Shown here one piece after another: positions 1 to 8,721 of a stretch of DNA of 64,000 nt (position 1 is the stretch's first letter; each line of letters starts with the position of its first letter). Source of the DNA: AP-15 sp963703855 (lineage in GTDB: Bacteria; Pseudomonadota; Alphaproteobacteria; ATCC43930; CGMCC-115725). The stretch spans positions 186,001 through 250,000 of the forward strand of contig CAVPFW010000015.1 in NCBI GenBank assembly GCA_963703855.1, read 5' to 3'. The position numbers were made by a program, and so were the translations under genes. The notes below the pieces were generated by a model. That model searched no databases. It had not been told where the DNA came from and saw only the letters and a program-made list of their open reading frames with translations.

Positions 1-528
1 CCAACAACGGCTACTCGGTCGGCGGTGCGATCCGCGTCGGCCGCGCGCTCGAAGAGCTCGGCTATTGGTGGTTCGAGGAGCCGGTGCAGCACTACCATGT
101 GAAGGCGATGGGCGAGGTCGCGCGCCGCCTCGACATCACGGTTTCCGCCGGCGAGCAGACCTATACCTTGTCCGGCATCGCCGATCTGATCGACGGCCGG
201 GGTCCGCATGGTGCAGCCCGACATCGTCAAGATGGGCGGGGTCACCGGGCTGGTGCGCTGCGCCGCACTGGCCCAGGCGCACGGCGTCGAGCTGGTGCCG
301 CACCAGACCCAGCCGACGATCGGCCACATGGCGAGCCTGCATCTGGCGGCGAGCCAATTGCAGGCGACCAAGCCGTGCGAGCTCAACGACCCGTCGCCGC
401 GCCAGCATCCGGTGTTCGACAACCCGCCAAGGCCGGTCGACGGGCTCTTTCACTTGCCGGCAGAGCCCGGCCTCGGCCTGCGGATCAACGACGCGGAGCT
501 GGCGAAACGCCGCATGCCGATCGGGTGA
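1..528 (+). CDS. Mandelate racemase/muconate lactonizing enzyme family protein, 3' part, one-base frameshift
   Basis: C-terminal part of an enolase-superfamily enzyme; the 5' end lies outside the window. The visible protein runs from NNGYSVGGAIRVGRALEEL through WWFEEPVQHYHV and the GEQTY strand to VQPDIVKMGG and VPHQTQPTIGHMA, the order of barrel strands and the late catalytic-His region seen in this superfamily. Such enzymes abstract a proton alpha to a carboxylate, usually on sugar acids or aromatic acids; the substrate cannot be told here. The frame changes near 193-200: dropping one G from the GGCC there restores IDAGVRMVQPD. The stop is TGA at 526-528. Either an assembly error or a recent lesion. 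A complete paralogous family member lies at 53623. Confidence 0.8.
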
Positions 529-561
529 TGCGGCCCTTGAGGCAGTCCGTCCGGGGTCGGC

Positions 562-2130
562 TCAATTCTTGTCGATGTTCCAGAACACCAGCAGCGAGGC
601 ACGCAATACGCCGGTGATGTTGGAGCGCCAGGCGTAGGGCTGCACGTACTGGCCGACTGGGATGTCCGGCAGAGAATCCCACAGATGTCGGTGCAGCGCT
701 TCGATCGCCGGCTGGCTCGGGCCCTCGTCGGCGGCGCGGATATAGGCGGCGCGCAACGCCTCGGTCTGCGCGTCGCACGGCCAGCCGAACCAGTTCTTGC
801 CGTCGCAGCTCGAATTGATCGCAAAGTTGCTCAGCGGCGACGACATGTTGGTGCCGCCCACCGTGGTGTGAAACAGGTTCCAGCCGCCCTGCCCCGGCGG
901 GTCCTTTTTCGCCCGGCGCGCCACCATGGTTCCCCAATCCATGACCGCCACCTCGACATTGGCGCCGATCTTGCGCAGATTGTCGGCGGTGATCTCGCCG
1001 AGTGCGGCGATGCTCGGGATCTCCTGCGTCGTGATCAGGACGATCTTTTCGCCCTTGTAGCCGGATTCGGCCAAGAGCCGCTTGGCGCGCGCCAGATCCT
1101 GCCGGCGATAATTTTCCGATCCCACCTCGGTGCCGTCGGCGCTGCCGCACACAAAGAACGACCAGCACTCGCGCCACCAGCGCTGGTCGCCAAAGGCGGC
1201 GCTGGCGTATTCGCGCTGATCGACGGTCAGCGCCAGTGCCTGTCGCGCCTTCGGGTTGTTGAAGGGCGGGTAGAGACTGTTCGGCCGGATGATGCCATAG
1301 GAGTCGATCGGCGAGACCCGGCCGATGATTACCCCGGGCGCGTGGTCGAGAACCGGGATCTGATCCTGCGGCAGCAAGTCGATCATGTCGACCTCGCCGC
1401 GCTGCAAGGCGCTCGATTTGGTGAACGAATCGGGCAGCACGATCCATTCGACCCGATCGACCTTGACCACCTTGCCGCCGGCGAGACCGTCGGGGGGCTC
1501 GGCGCGCGGGACATAGTCGGGGTTCTTCTCGTAAACCACCTTGGCTCCGGGGTTCCATTCCGCGCGCACGAAACGGAACGGGCCGGAACCGATCGTCGTC
1601 GTTACCGCCTTGAACGGATCGGTCGCCGCATCCTGGGCGCGCATGATGTCCGCATCGGGCGAGCCCAGCGCCGTCTCGACAAAGACAAAGGGCTCCTTGA
1701 GGCGGATCACGAAGGTCTTGTCGTCGGTCGCCTCGATGCGGTCGACAAACTTGGCCAATGTCTGGCCGAGGGTGTTGCGGACCATCCACCGCTTGACCGA
1801 CGGGATCACGTCCTTGGTCGTGACCGGCTGGCCGTCGTGGAATTTGAGCCCGGGCCGCAGCCTGAGGGTATACACCAGCCGGTCCGAGGAGACTTGTTCC
1901 TTGTCGACCATTTGAGGTTGGGGCCGGATCTTCGCATCCCAGGCAAACAAGGTGTCGTAGATCATCGCGCCGTGCATGAGGGTGATCGTCGCCGTGTTGG
2001 TATGCGGGTCGAGCACCTTGAGATCCGCTTGCGGGACCACCCGCAGCACCTTGTCGGCCGCCTCGACGCGGCCTGCCGCGGCAATCAGCGCGAGCAGCGC
2101 CAAACCAAACCCGAATCTGCCGATTTTCAT
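562..2130 (-). CDS. ABC transporter substrate-binding protein, family 5 (peptide/dipeptide type)
   Basis: 522-residue exported solute-binding protein. Residues 1 to about 24 form a Sec signal peptide (MKIGRFGFGLALLALIAAAG) ending near VEAAD. The mature part starts LRVVPQADLKVLDPHTNTA, the typical opening of the DppA/OppA-like SBP_bac_5 fold, and later has KFHDGQPVTTKDVIPSVKRW, also typical. It would deliver peptides or similar solutes to an inner-membrane ABC permease, but no permease or ATPase gene is in the window. A purine-rich AGGGGG precedes the ATG. It diverges from the MlrC-like metallopeptidase at 2244, which suggests a joint role in uptake and breakdown of a peptide-like compound (inference). 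The real ligand is unknown. Confidence 0.9.
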   Translation of the reverse strand: MKIGRFGFGLALLALIAAAGRVEAADKVLRVVPQADLKVLDPHTNTATITLMHGAMIYDTLFAWDAKIRPQPQMVDKEQVSSDRLVYTLRLRPGLKFHDGQPVTTKDVIPSVKRWMVRNTLGQTLAKFVDRIEATDDKTFVIRLKEPFVFVETALGSPDADIMRAQDAATDPFKAVTTTIGSGPFRFVRAEWNPGAKVVYEKNPDYVPRAEPPDGLAGGKVVKVDRVEWIVLPDSFTKSSALQRGEVDMIDLLPQDQIPVLDHAPGVIIGRVSPIDSYGIIRPNSLYPPFNNPKARQALALTVDQREYASAAFGDQRWWRECWSFFVCGSADGTEVGSENYRRQDLARAKRLLAESGYKGEKIVLITTQEIPSIAALGEITADNLRKIGANVEVAVMDWGTMVARRAKKDPPGQGGWNLFHTTVGGTNMSSPLSNFAINSSCDGKNWFGWPCDAQTEALRAAYIRAADEGPSQPAIEALHRHLWDSLPDIPVGQYVQPYAWRSNITGVLRASLLVFWNIDKN

Positions 2131-2243
2131 CGCTGGCCCCCTGTTCCCGGTGAACTTATCCCACGAAGGGCGCAGCCCGGCTATTGCGCCGCGGCACCAC
2201 AGCCCGGCCTAATGACAATTCCGATCGCCGAGGAGCAAAACCC

Positions 2244-3770
2244 GTGAAGCGCGTTCTGACCGCCCGTTTCATGCACGAGACCAACACGTTCAGCCGGGTC
2301 AGGACGGACATGGCGCTGATCCGGCGCCGCGACTTTCACCTCGACAACGAGATCCCGCAAGCGTTTCGCGGCACCCGCTCGGCCCTCGGCGCGACCTTCG
2401 AGGCGGCCGACGAATACGGCTGGAGCCTGGTCCATCCGGTCTCCGCCAATCCCAACCCGTCGGGCGTCGTCGCCGACGAGGCGTTCGAGCAGATCGCCGG
2501 CATGATCCTCGACGCGGTCGATGCGAAGGGCCCGATCGACGGCGTGCTGCTGCACCTGCACGGGGCCATGGTCAGCGACCGCCACGAGGACGCCGAGGGC
2601 GAGCTCCTGTCGCGGCTCCGGCAGCAGCTCGGGCCCCAGGTGCCGGTTGTCGTCACCCTCGACCTCCATGCCAACGTGACGCAGCGGATGGCCGACAACG
2701 CCGACGCGCTGATCGCCTACCGCACCTACCCGCATATCGACCAGCACGAGCGCGCCAGGCAAGGTGCGGAGCTCCTCGAACGCGCGATGCGCGGCGAAAT
2801 CCGGCCGCGGACGGTGATCGCGCGGCGGCCGATGCTGCACGGGCTCGACTGGGGCCGCACCCAACGCGGGCCGATGGCCGAGCTGATCGCCCGCGGCGAC
2901 GCGCTCGAAGCCGCGGGAGAGGTCTTGGCGGTCAGCGTCTGCGCCGGCTTTGCGCTCGCCGACATCCATGACGTCGGCCCGTCGGTGACGGTCACGGTCG
3001 ACGCCGGCGAGGCGGCGGCGGGCAGGCGATCCCGCGAGCCCGAGCGATCGCCGAGGAATTCATGGACCATGCCTGGGCGACGCGCGATTTCACCACGGTC
3101 CACATGCTGAGTGTGGCCGAAGCGGTCGCCCGCGCGCGCCGCGGAAAGCCCGGCGACAAGCCGCTGGTCGTCGCCGATTTCACCGACAATCCCGGAGGCG
3201 GCGGCTATGGCGACGCCACGGCGTTCTTGAAGGGCCTGGTCGACGCCGGCCTCGAACGCGTCGCCTTTCACGCGATCTGCGACCCCGAGGCGGTGCAGCA
3301 GGGCATGCGCGCCGGGGTCGGAGCGCAGACCACCTTGTCGATCGGCGGCAAGACCGACCCGGCGATGGGCGGCGGGCCGCTGCCGCTCTTCGGCGAAATC
3401 GTGTGCCTGACCAACGGCAAATTCGTCGCCTACGGGCCGATGGGCGGCGGGGTCGAGCGCAATTACGGCCCGTCGATGGTGTTCCGCGTCGGCGGCATCG
3501 GGGGCATCGACATCATCGTCATCACCAACAATGGCCAGGCGACCGATCTCGCCCAGTTCACCTCGTTGGGCGATCGACCCGACCCGCTACACGACGGTCG
3601 CGGTCAAGTCGATGCAGCATTTCCGCGCCGCCTTCGAACCGATCGCCCGGGAAGTCGTGCTGGTCGACACCGGCGCGTTGTGCCAGGTCGACTACCGCCC
3701 CGAGCTCTTCACCAAGGTCCGCCGCCCGATCTGGCCATTCGACCCGATCGCCGACCCCCGCGCTCTGTAG
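2244..3770 (+). CDS. M81 family metallopeptidase (MlrC-like), two compensating frameshifts
   Basis: Homologue of MlrC, the metallopeptidase named for microcystin linear-peptide breakdown; most family members have unknown natural substrates. The GTG at 2244 follows GAGGAG and gives VKRVLTARFMHETNTFSR, the usual family N-terminus. Also seen are LHLHGAMVSDRHEDAEGELL, TLDLHANVTQRM and, in the C-terminal half, DNPGGGGYGDATAFL and IDPTRYTTVAVKSMQHFRAA. Two frame changes break it: one base seems missing in the GC run at about 3010-3025 (after VDAGEAAAG) and one extra base sits near 3573 (TSLG to IDPTRY). The net frame returns, and the stop is TAG at 3768-3770. About 508 residues after correction, a normal family length, so sequence error is more likely than decay. 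It is divergent from the peptide-binding protein at 562. Confidence 0.85.
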
Positions 3771-3886
3771 CGCCCCAAGATCGGCGGAACCGGTCGGAGG
3801 CGCCGGGGTTTCCCGTAGTAATCGGCCGCGCGATCGCTCTCGTCCGCAAGTGCAGCAGCACCGCGGTGTGCCGCAAGGAAGCGCCC

Positions 3887-5008
3887 ATGGAGGATCAGAG
3901 GCAGCCGATCGGCGCCGCCGACACGGCACGGACGCCGGCTGTCGTTGCGGCGCCGGGCGGACGGGCGCCTTCATGGGTAATTCTGCTCGGCGCTTCGCTG
4001 GTCGCTTTTGGCGTTTTCGGGCGGCAGCGTCCCGCACCGGTCTTGGCGAAAGGCAACGGCGCGCCCGGCGACGCGAAGCGAAGCGAGCGACCCCAAACGC
4101 CGGCGCAGACCCCAGCAGTGGGATGGAAGGACGTCCTCCTTCGCGTCTTCCGTGATATTTCGGAGGACCGGATCCTGTTGATCGCCGCCGGCGTCACCTA
4201 TTACGCCATTCTTGCTCTGTTCCCGGGCATAGGGGCCATTGTCGCCATATACGGATTGTTTGCCGACCCAAGCAGCATCGCCGCTCATCTCGATACATTG
4301 TCGGGCGTTGCACCGGCTGGTGCCGTCGGCGTGCTGCGGGAGCAGCTGATGCGCCTCGCCCACCAAAACAGGGCCGCGCTCGGCCTCAGTTTCGCGATCA
4401 GCATGGTGATTGCGCTGTGGAGCACCAACGCCGGCATCTCGGCGCTTTTCGAAGCCCTGACCGCGGTCTCCGAAGAGAAAGAAAGGCGCAGCCTGCTCAA
4501 GTACTATGCCACGACCTTGGCATTTACGGCCGGCGCCATCGTGCTCGTGCTGCTGTCGCTTGCTACCCTGATCGCGCTCCCGCTCGTCGTCGATCACATC
4601 CCGAATCCAGGCGCGACGGCGGTGATGCTGAAGATAATCAGATGGCCCGTCCTGTTGGCGCTCGTCGTCTTGGCGCTCGCGCTGATCTACAGATACGGTC
4701 CCTGCCACGAAAGCCCGCGATGGCGGTGGATCACCTGGGGCAGCGCCTTTGCCACAATAGCGTGGCTCGTCGCCTCCGCCCTGTTCTCCTGGTACGTCGC
4801 GCATTTCGGCAGCTACAACAAGACCTACGGCTCGCTCGGCGCGATCATCGGCTTCATGACCTGGATGTGGGTGTCGATCATCGTCGTGCTGGTCGGGGCC
4901 AAGCTCGACGCCGAATTGCAGCGCCAGGAGGAGGCCGGCCGGCCCGCCAGCCTGCTCGAAACGCCTCACCCGAAAGCCGCAAACGCGCTCGGCTCGCAAC
5001 GTTTGTGA
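3887..5008 (+). CDS. YihY/BrkB family inner-membrane protein
   Basis: 373-residue integral membrane protein of the YihY (UPF0761, formerly ribonuclease BN) family, whose function is unsettled. After an unusual low-complexity N-terminal region with one extra hydrophobic segment (WVILLGASLVAFG, about residues 28-40), the family core begins at DISEDRILLIAAGVTYYAIL. Later family signatures are LWSTNAGISALFEALTAV and SYNKTYGSLGAIIGFMTWMW near the end, with about six membrane segments. The ATG at 3887 was chosen because upstream sequence in this frame belongs to the MlrC-like gene; the ribosome binding site (AAGGAAG) is fair. It stands alone, converging on nadC. Confidence 0.85.
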   Translation: MEDQRQPIGAADTARTPAVVAAPGGRAPSWVILLGASLVAFGVFGRQRPAPVLAKGNGAPGDAKRSERPQTPAQTPAVGWKDVLLRVFRDISEDRILLIAAGVTYYAILALFPGIGAIVAIYGLFADPSSIAAHLDTLSGVAPAGAVGVLREQLMRLAHQNRAALGLSFAISMVIALWSTNAGISALFEALTAVSEEKERRSLLKYYATTLAFTAGAIVLVLLSLATLIALPLVVDHIPNPGATAVMLKIIRWPVLLALVVLALALIYRYGPCHESPRWRWITWGSAFATIAWLVASALFSWYVAHFGSYNKTYGSLGAIIGFMTWMWVSIIVVLVGAKLDAELQRQEEAGRPASLLETPHPKAANALGSQRL

Positions 5009-5018
5009 ACGGCTCGCC

Positions 5019-5858
5019 TCAACCGGCGATGTCGAGGCCGAGGTCGAGGATCGGGGCGCTGTGGGTGATCCAGCCGGACGAGATCAAATCGACGCCGGCG
5101 GCGGCGACCGCGGCGGCGGTTTCGGGGCTGATCCGGCCCGAGGCTTCGGTCACGGCGCGGCCGTCGACCATCGCCACCGCCCGGCGCAGGGTCTCCGGGC
5201 TCATGTTGTCGAGCAGCACGGCATCGACCCCGACCTCGAGCGCTTCGGCGAGCTGGTCGAGAGTGTCGACTTCGAGCTCGATCTTGACCAGGTGCCCGGC
5301 ATGATGCCGCGCGCGCTCCAGCGCCGGCCGCACCCCGCCCGCCAAGGCGATGTGGTTGTCCTTGATCAGCATCGCGTCGTCGAGCCCGAAGCGGTGGTTG
5401 GCGCCGCCGCCGAGGCGCACCGCCTCCTTCTCGAGGGTGCGCAGCAGGGGCGTGGTCTTGCGGGTGCAGACGATCTTGGCCTTGGTGCCGGCAATCGCGT
5501 CGGCCAAGGCGCGCGTCGCCGTCGCCACCCCGGACATCCGGCACAGAAAGTTCAGCGCGGTGCGCTCGGCGGCCAACACCGGGCGCGCCCGGCCGGCGAT
5601 GCGCGCGACGGTATCGCCGCGCGCGATGCGGGCGCCGTCGGGGCGCAGGCGCTCGATGCGCAGGCCGGGATCGAGCAGCTCGAAGGCGAGCAGCGCCGCC
5701 TCGAGCCCGGCGACGACCCCCGGCTGGCGTGCGGCGATTACCGCCTCGATCTCGGCATCCTCCGGCACGATCGCGTCGGTCGTGATGTCGCCGGCGCGCC
5801 CGAGATCCTCGAGCAACGCCGCGCGCACGATCGGCTCGACGATCAGCCGCAGTGTCAT
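5019..5858 (-). CDS. nadC: Nicotinate-nucleotide pyrophosphorylase (quinolinate phosphoribosyltransferase)
   Basis: 279-residue cytosolic enzyme that turns quinolinate and PRPP into nicotinate mononucleotide, CO2 and pyrophosphate, the third step of de novo NAD synthesis. Family landmarks are LLEDLGRAGDITTDAI near the N-terminus, RTALNFLCRMSGVAT, CTRKTTPLLRTLEKEAVRLG, HRFGLDDAMLIKDNHIA, VEVDTLDQLAEAL and VLLDNMSPE; the Arg, Lys and Asp residues in these blocks bind phosphate and quinolinate. The start follows GGAG in GGTTCGGAGATG. It lies 53 bp downstream of nadA on the same strand, with no nadB between. A short leader frame overlaps its start (see 5854-5887). Confidence 0.95.
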   Translation of the reverse strand: MTLRLIVEPIVRAALLEDLGRAGDITTDAIVPEDAEIEAVIAARQPGVVAGLEAALLAFELLDPGLRIERLRPDGARIARGDTVARIAGRARPVLAAERTALNFLCRMSGVATATRALADAIAGTKAKIVCTRKTTPLLRTLEKEAVRLGGGANHRFGLDDAMLIKDNHIALAGGVRPALERARHHAGHLVKIELEVDTLDQLAEALEVGVDAVLLDNMSPETLRRAVAMVDGRAVTEASGRISPETAAAVAAAGVDLISSGWITHSAPILDLGLDIAG

Positions 5859-5887
5859 CTCCGAACCCTCGTCATCTCCGAGCCCTC
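5854..5887 (-). promoter_or_regulatory. 17-bp tandem duplication of the nadC ribosome binding site, creating a six-codon leader frame
   Basis: On the minus strand the sequence GAGGGYTCGGAGATGAC occurs twice in direct succession (5887-5871 and 5870-5854) with one mismatch. The second copy holds the nadC start. The first copy supplies its own GGAG and ATG at 5875, which reads MTRVRR and stops at TGA 5857-5855, overlapping the nadC ATG as ATGA. Sequence is certain; translational coupling of nadC to this mini-frame is inference. Confidence 0.55.
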
Positions 5888-5911
5888 CTCGTCGATGCGT
5901 CGCGGTGCGCG

Positions 5912-6910
5912 TCACCCGACGGCCAGCATGCGCTCGACTGCCTGGCGCGCGCGGCCGGCGATCGCCGGGTCGACGGTGACCTCGTGGCTCATGGTTTCGA
6001 GCGCGCGGCGGATCTTCGGCAAGGTGATCCGCTTCATGTGCGGGCACAGATTGCACGGCCGCACGAAATCGAGATCGGGGTATTGCAACGCCACATTGTC
6101 GCTCATCGAGCATTCGGTCAGCAGCACGACCCGCGCCGGCCGCTCCCTGCCGACATAATCGGCCATCGCCGCGGTCGAGCCGGTGAAATCGCATTCGGCG
6201 ACGACCTCGGGCGGGCATTCGGGATGGGCCAGCACGACGACGCCGGGGTGGCTCTCGCGGACATTGCGGACATCCTCGGCGGTAAAGCGCTCATGCACCT
6301 CGCAATGGCCGGTCCAGGCGATGATCTCGACCTTGGTCTGGGCCGCGATGTTGCGGGCGAGATATTCGTCGGGCAGCATGATCACCCGCGGCACGCCCAG
6401 CCCCTCGACGATCTTCTTGGCGTTGCCGGAGGTGCAGCAGATGTCCGACTCGGCCTTGACCGCGGCCGAGGTGTTGACATAGGTCACGATCGGCACGCCC
6501 GGATGGCGCTCGCGCATCAGCCTGATGTCGGCCGCGGTGATCGAGGCGGCGAGCGAGCAGCCGGCTTCGAGGTCCGGGATCAGCACGGTCTTTTCCGGGT
6601 TCAGGAGCTTGGCGGTCTCGGCCATGAAATGGACGCCGGCCAGCACGATCACCCGGGCGTCGGTGCGCGCCGCCTCGCGCGCCAAGGCCAGGCTGTCGCC
6701 GACGATGTCGGCAACGGTGTGGAAGATGTCGGGCGTCTGGTAGTTGTGCGCCAGCACGACCGCGTTGCGCTCGCGCTTCAGCTCTAGGATCGCGGCGATG
6801 TCGTCGGCCAGGATCGGCCATTCGAAGGGCGGGATGTGCCGCTCCACGCGCCGGTAGAGCTCGGGCAGCGGCATCGTCGCCGATGCGGTCGGGGAAGCGG
6901 TCTCCAGCAT
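5912..6910 (-). CDS. nadA: Quinolinate synthase
   Basis: 332-residue cytosolic iron-sulfur enzyme that condenses iminoaspartate with dihydroxyacetone phosphate to quinolinate. The three conserved cluster cysteines are visible in DICCTSGNAKK, HPECPPEVV and CNLCPHMKRITLPK. Other family blocks are VLAHNYQTPDIFHTVADIVG, VHFMAETAKLLNP and WTGHCEVHERFT. Two ATGs follow one another (6913 and 6910); AAGGAG at 6922-6917 gives better spacing to the second. It is followed by nadC, so the pair probably forms one operon. L-aspartate oxidase (nadB), often the middle gene, is absent here. A palindrome directly upstream of the ribosome binding site may be the operator. Confidence 0.95.
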   Translation of the reverse strand: MLETASPTASATMPLPELYRRVERHIPPFEWPILADDIAAILELKRERNAVVLAHNYQTPDIFHTVADIVGDSLALAREAARTDARVIVLAGVHFMAETAKLLNPEKTVLIPDLEAGCSLAASITAADIRLMRERHPGVPIVTYVNTSAAVKAESDICCTSGNAKKIVEGLGVPRVIMLPDEYLARNIAAQTKVEIIAWTGHCEVHERFTAEDVRNVRESHPGVVVLAHPECPPEVVAECDFTGSTAAMADYVGRERPARVVLLTECSMSDNVALQYPDLDFVRPCNLCPHMKRITLPKIRRALETMSHEVTVDPAIAGRARQAVERMLAVG

Positions 6911-6922
6911 CATGCTCTCCTT

Positions 6923-6939
6923 ATGCTCATAATGAGCAT
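6923..6939. promoter_or_regulatory. Perfect 17-bp palindrome in the nadA leader, candidate NAD-pathway operator
   Basis: ATGCTCAT-A-ATGAGCAT is a perfect inverted repeat that abuts the nadA ribosome binding site (6917-6922). A weaker copy, ATGCTGCATATGAGGAT, lies at 6986-7002, with centres 63 bp apart, close to six helical turns. De novo NAD genes in alphaproteobacteria are known to be repressed by NadQ- or NrtR-type regulators binding palindromes near nadA; assignment of this site to such a regulator is inference. The divergent methyltransferase gene starts at 7130, so the second copy could also affect it. Confidence 0.5.
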
Positions 6940-7129
6940 TTAGCGGCTCCGGAAAAGCCGGGCAGAACGCGCCCGGCCTTCGGTTATGCTGCATATGAGG
7001 ATAAGCCCGGTGATCGAACTGTCAAGATGCCGATTGTCAGGAAATCGCCCCGCAGCGCACGACAGAGCGGCAACCCCTTGCCAAGCGGCCCTTGCAAAGC
7101 CGCAGCCTCGGGATAATTCCTTTAGCGCG

Positions 7130-8209
7130 ATGCCGACCGCCCTCGACAAGCTCGCCTTCGACGCCGCGCAGGCCGCGCGGGTCGGCTGGTTTTTCGGCCA
7201 GAAGCTGCTGGCCGCCCGGCTGAGCCGCCCGGTGCCGCTGCCGCAATCCCTGCGCGGGCGGCCGATGCCGGACCGCCGCCGCATCCTCGGCGACCTGCGC
7301 GCGTTGGTCGAGCAGGATTGGCGCAACATCGAGGCCGGCTACTACGCGCCGCCCGCCGATGGTCTCGGCAGCCCGGCCGCCGCCCTGCGCCGCGCCGTCG
7401 ATTTTTTCGCCGATCTCGCCGCGGTCGAGGCCAGGCGCCACGGCCCGCCCCGGGAGCGGCTGCTGAACGAGGCGCCGGCCGGCCATTACCCGCGCTACTA
7501 CATGCAGAAATTTCATTTTCAGAGCGACGGCTATCTGAGCGACGCCTCGGCCGCGCGCTACGACCACCAGGTCGAGGTGCTGTTCGGCGGCGGTGCGGCG
7601 GCGATGCGGCGCCAGGCGCTGGTCCCGCTGAAGCTGGCGCTCGCCGGGCTTGCCGCCGACCGGCGCCGGAACGCGAGGCTCCTCGACCTCGCCTGCGGCA
7701 CCGGGCATTTTCTGCGCGAGGTCAAGACGAACCACCCGCGGCTGCATGTCACCGGGCTCGACCTGTCGCCGCATTATCTCGCCGTCGCCCGGCGCGAGCT
7801 GATGCCGTGGTCGCGCGCCCGCCTCGTCGAGGGTGCGGCCGAGGCGATGCCGTTCGCCGATCGCGAGTTCGACATCGTCACCTCGATCTATCTGTTTCAC
7901 GAGCTGCCGCCGCGAATTCGCCGCGCGGTCGTCGGCGAGATCCGGCGGGTGCTGAAGCCGGGCGGAACCCTGATCCTGGTCAACTCGTTGCAGACCGGCG
8001 ACGAGCCCCTGTACGACGCGATGCTCGAATCTTTTCCGGCGGCGTTTCACGAGCCCTATTACGCGAGTTACCTGCGCGAGGACCTCGACCGGCTGACCAG
8101 CCCCGGCTTCACCCCGGCCGAGCGCTTCCCCGCCTATCTCTCCAAGGTGCTGAGCTGGCGGCGCGAACCCGACGATCCCGGCACCTCGGGGCATGGTCTA
8201 AGTGTCTGA
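7130..8209 (+). CDS. Class I SAM-dependent methyltransferase
   Basis: 359-residue protein with a Rossmann-type methyltransferase domain in its second half. Motif I is LLDLACGTGHFLREV (about residues 183-197), followed by VTGLDLSPHYL, AEAMPFADREFDIVTSIYLF and LKPGGTLILVNSL. The N-terminal 150 residues are helical and family-specific (YPRYYMQKFHFQSDGYLSD), a pattern found in a group of uncharacterised bacterial methyltransferases. Substrate unknown. ATG at 7130 was chosen because the upstream in-frame region covers the nadA control region. The last four codons (GLSV, stop at 8207-8209) lie inside the end of the repeat at 8195, so the native C-terminus may have been altered by that element. Confidence 0.8.
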   Translation: MPTALDKLAFDAAQAARVGWFFGQKLLAARLSRPVPLPQSLRGRPMPDRRRILGDLRALVEQDWRNIEAGYYAPPADGLGSPAAALRRAVDFFADLAAVEARRHGPPRERLLNEAPAGHYPRYYMQKFHFQSDGYLSDASAARYDHQVEVLFGGGAAAMRRQALVPLKLALAGLAADRRRNARLLDLACGTGHFLREVKTNHPRLHVTGLDLSPHYLAVARRELMPWSRARLVEGAAEAMPFADREFDIVTSIYLFHELPPRIRRAVVGEIRRVLKPGGTLILVNSLQTGDEPLYDAMLESFPAAFHEPYYASYLREDLDRLTSPGFTPAERFPAYLSKVLSWRREPDDPGTSGHGLSV

Positions 8210-8390
8210 TTCGAAATAAGGCGAACGATCCCAGTATCTTATCGTCGCCCCCGCGAAAGCGGGGGTCCAGAGCTTGCCCCTGGCTCGAACAGGGGGGCGA
8301 CCGCACGTCGCTTGCCCCTGGGTTCCCGCTTTCGCGGGAATGACAGTCAACTCCTTGATCTTTTGCCATTCTTTTCGGGTCGGGCTCTGA
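8195..8390. repeat. MITE-like repeat with inverted ends, copy 1
   Basis: About 196 bp. Ends are inverted: TCTAAGTGTCTGATTCGAAA at the left and a diverged reverse copy (TTTCGGGTCGGGCTCTGA) at the right. Inside are two hairpins built on CCCCGCGAAAGCGGGG and TTCCCGCTTTCGCGGGAA. The reverse complement of the whole matches 40487-40683 closely. The left end overlaps the methyltransferase stop. The remaining DNA up to 8721 shows no further gene or site that could be supported. Confidence 0.7.
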
Positions 8391-8721
8391 AATACACGCC
8401 GGCGTGATGCTGTTTTCTGGCTCGGCCGTCTTGTTCTTCAAAGGCAGACTGTTTTTCCTCTCTGCAGCTATTCGGCACAGTGTGCCTCGTCGCGGTCGTT
8501 CTTGCGCACGTCGCCGAGGAGCTGACCCTGTTTCCCAGCGAGGCGCCTGACAATCACCGTCCTCGGCCCGGGGCCGTCGCTTGGAGGCGACGCAGCGGCT
8601 GCCGAGCTCGCATCGCACTCGCCGGCAAGCGGAAACTTGTGCCGGATGCGCGATGCCGTTTTATAAAACTCCGAGAAGCCGCGGCTCGCCCCGAGCCGGC
8701 TTCCGAGAGAGGGGACCGGCG

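Noticed and set aside
8239..8345. CRISPR-like array from repeated GC hairpins
   Set aside because: Only two inverted hairpins, no regular direct repeats or spacers and no cas genes.
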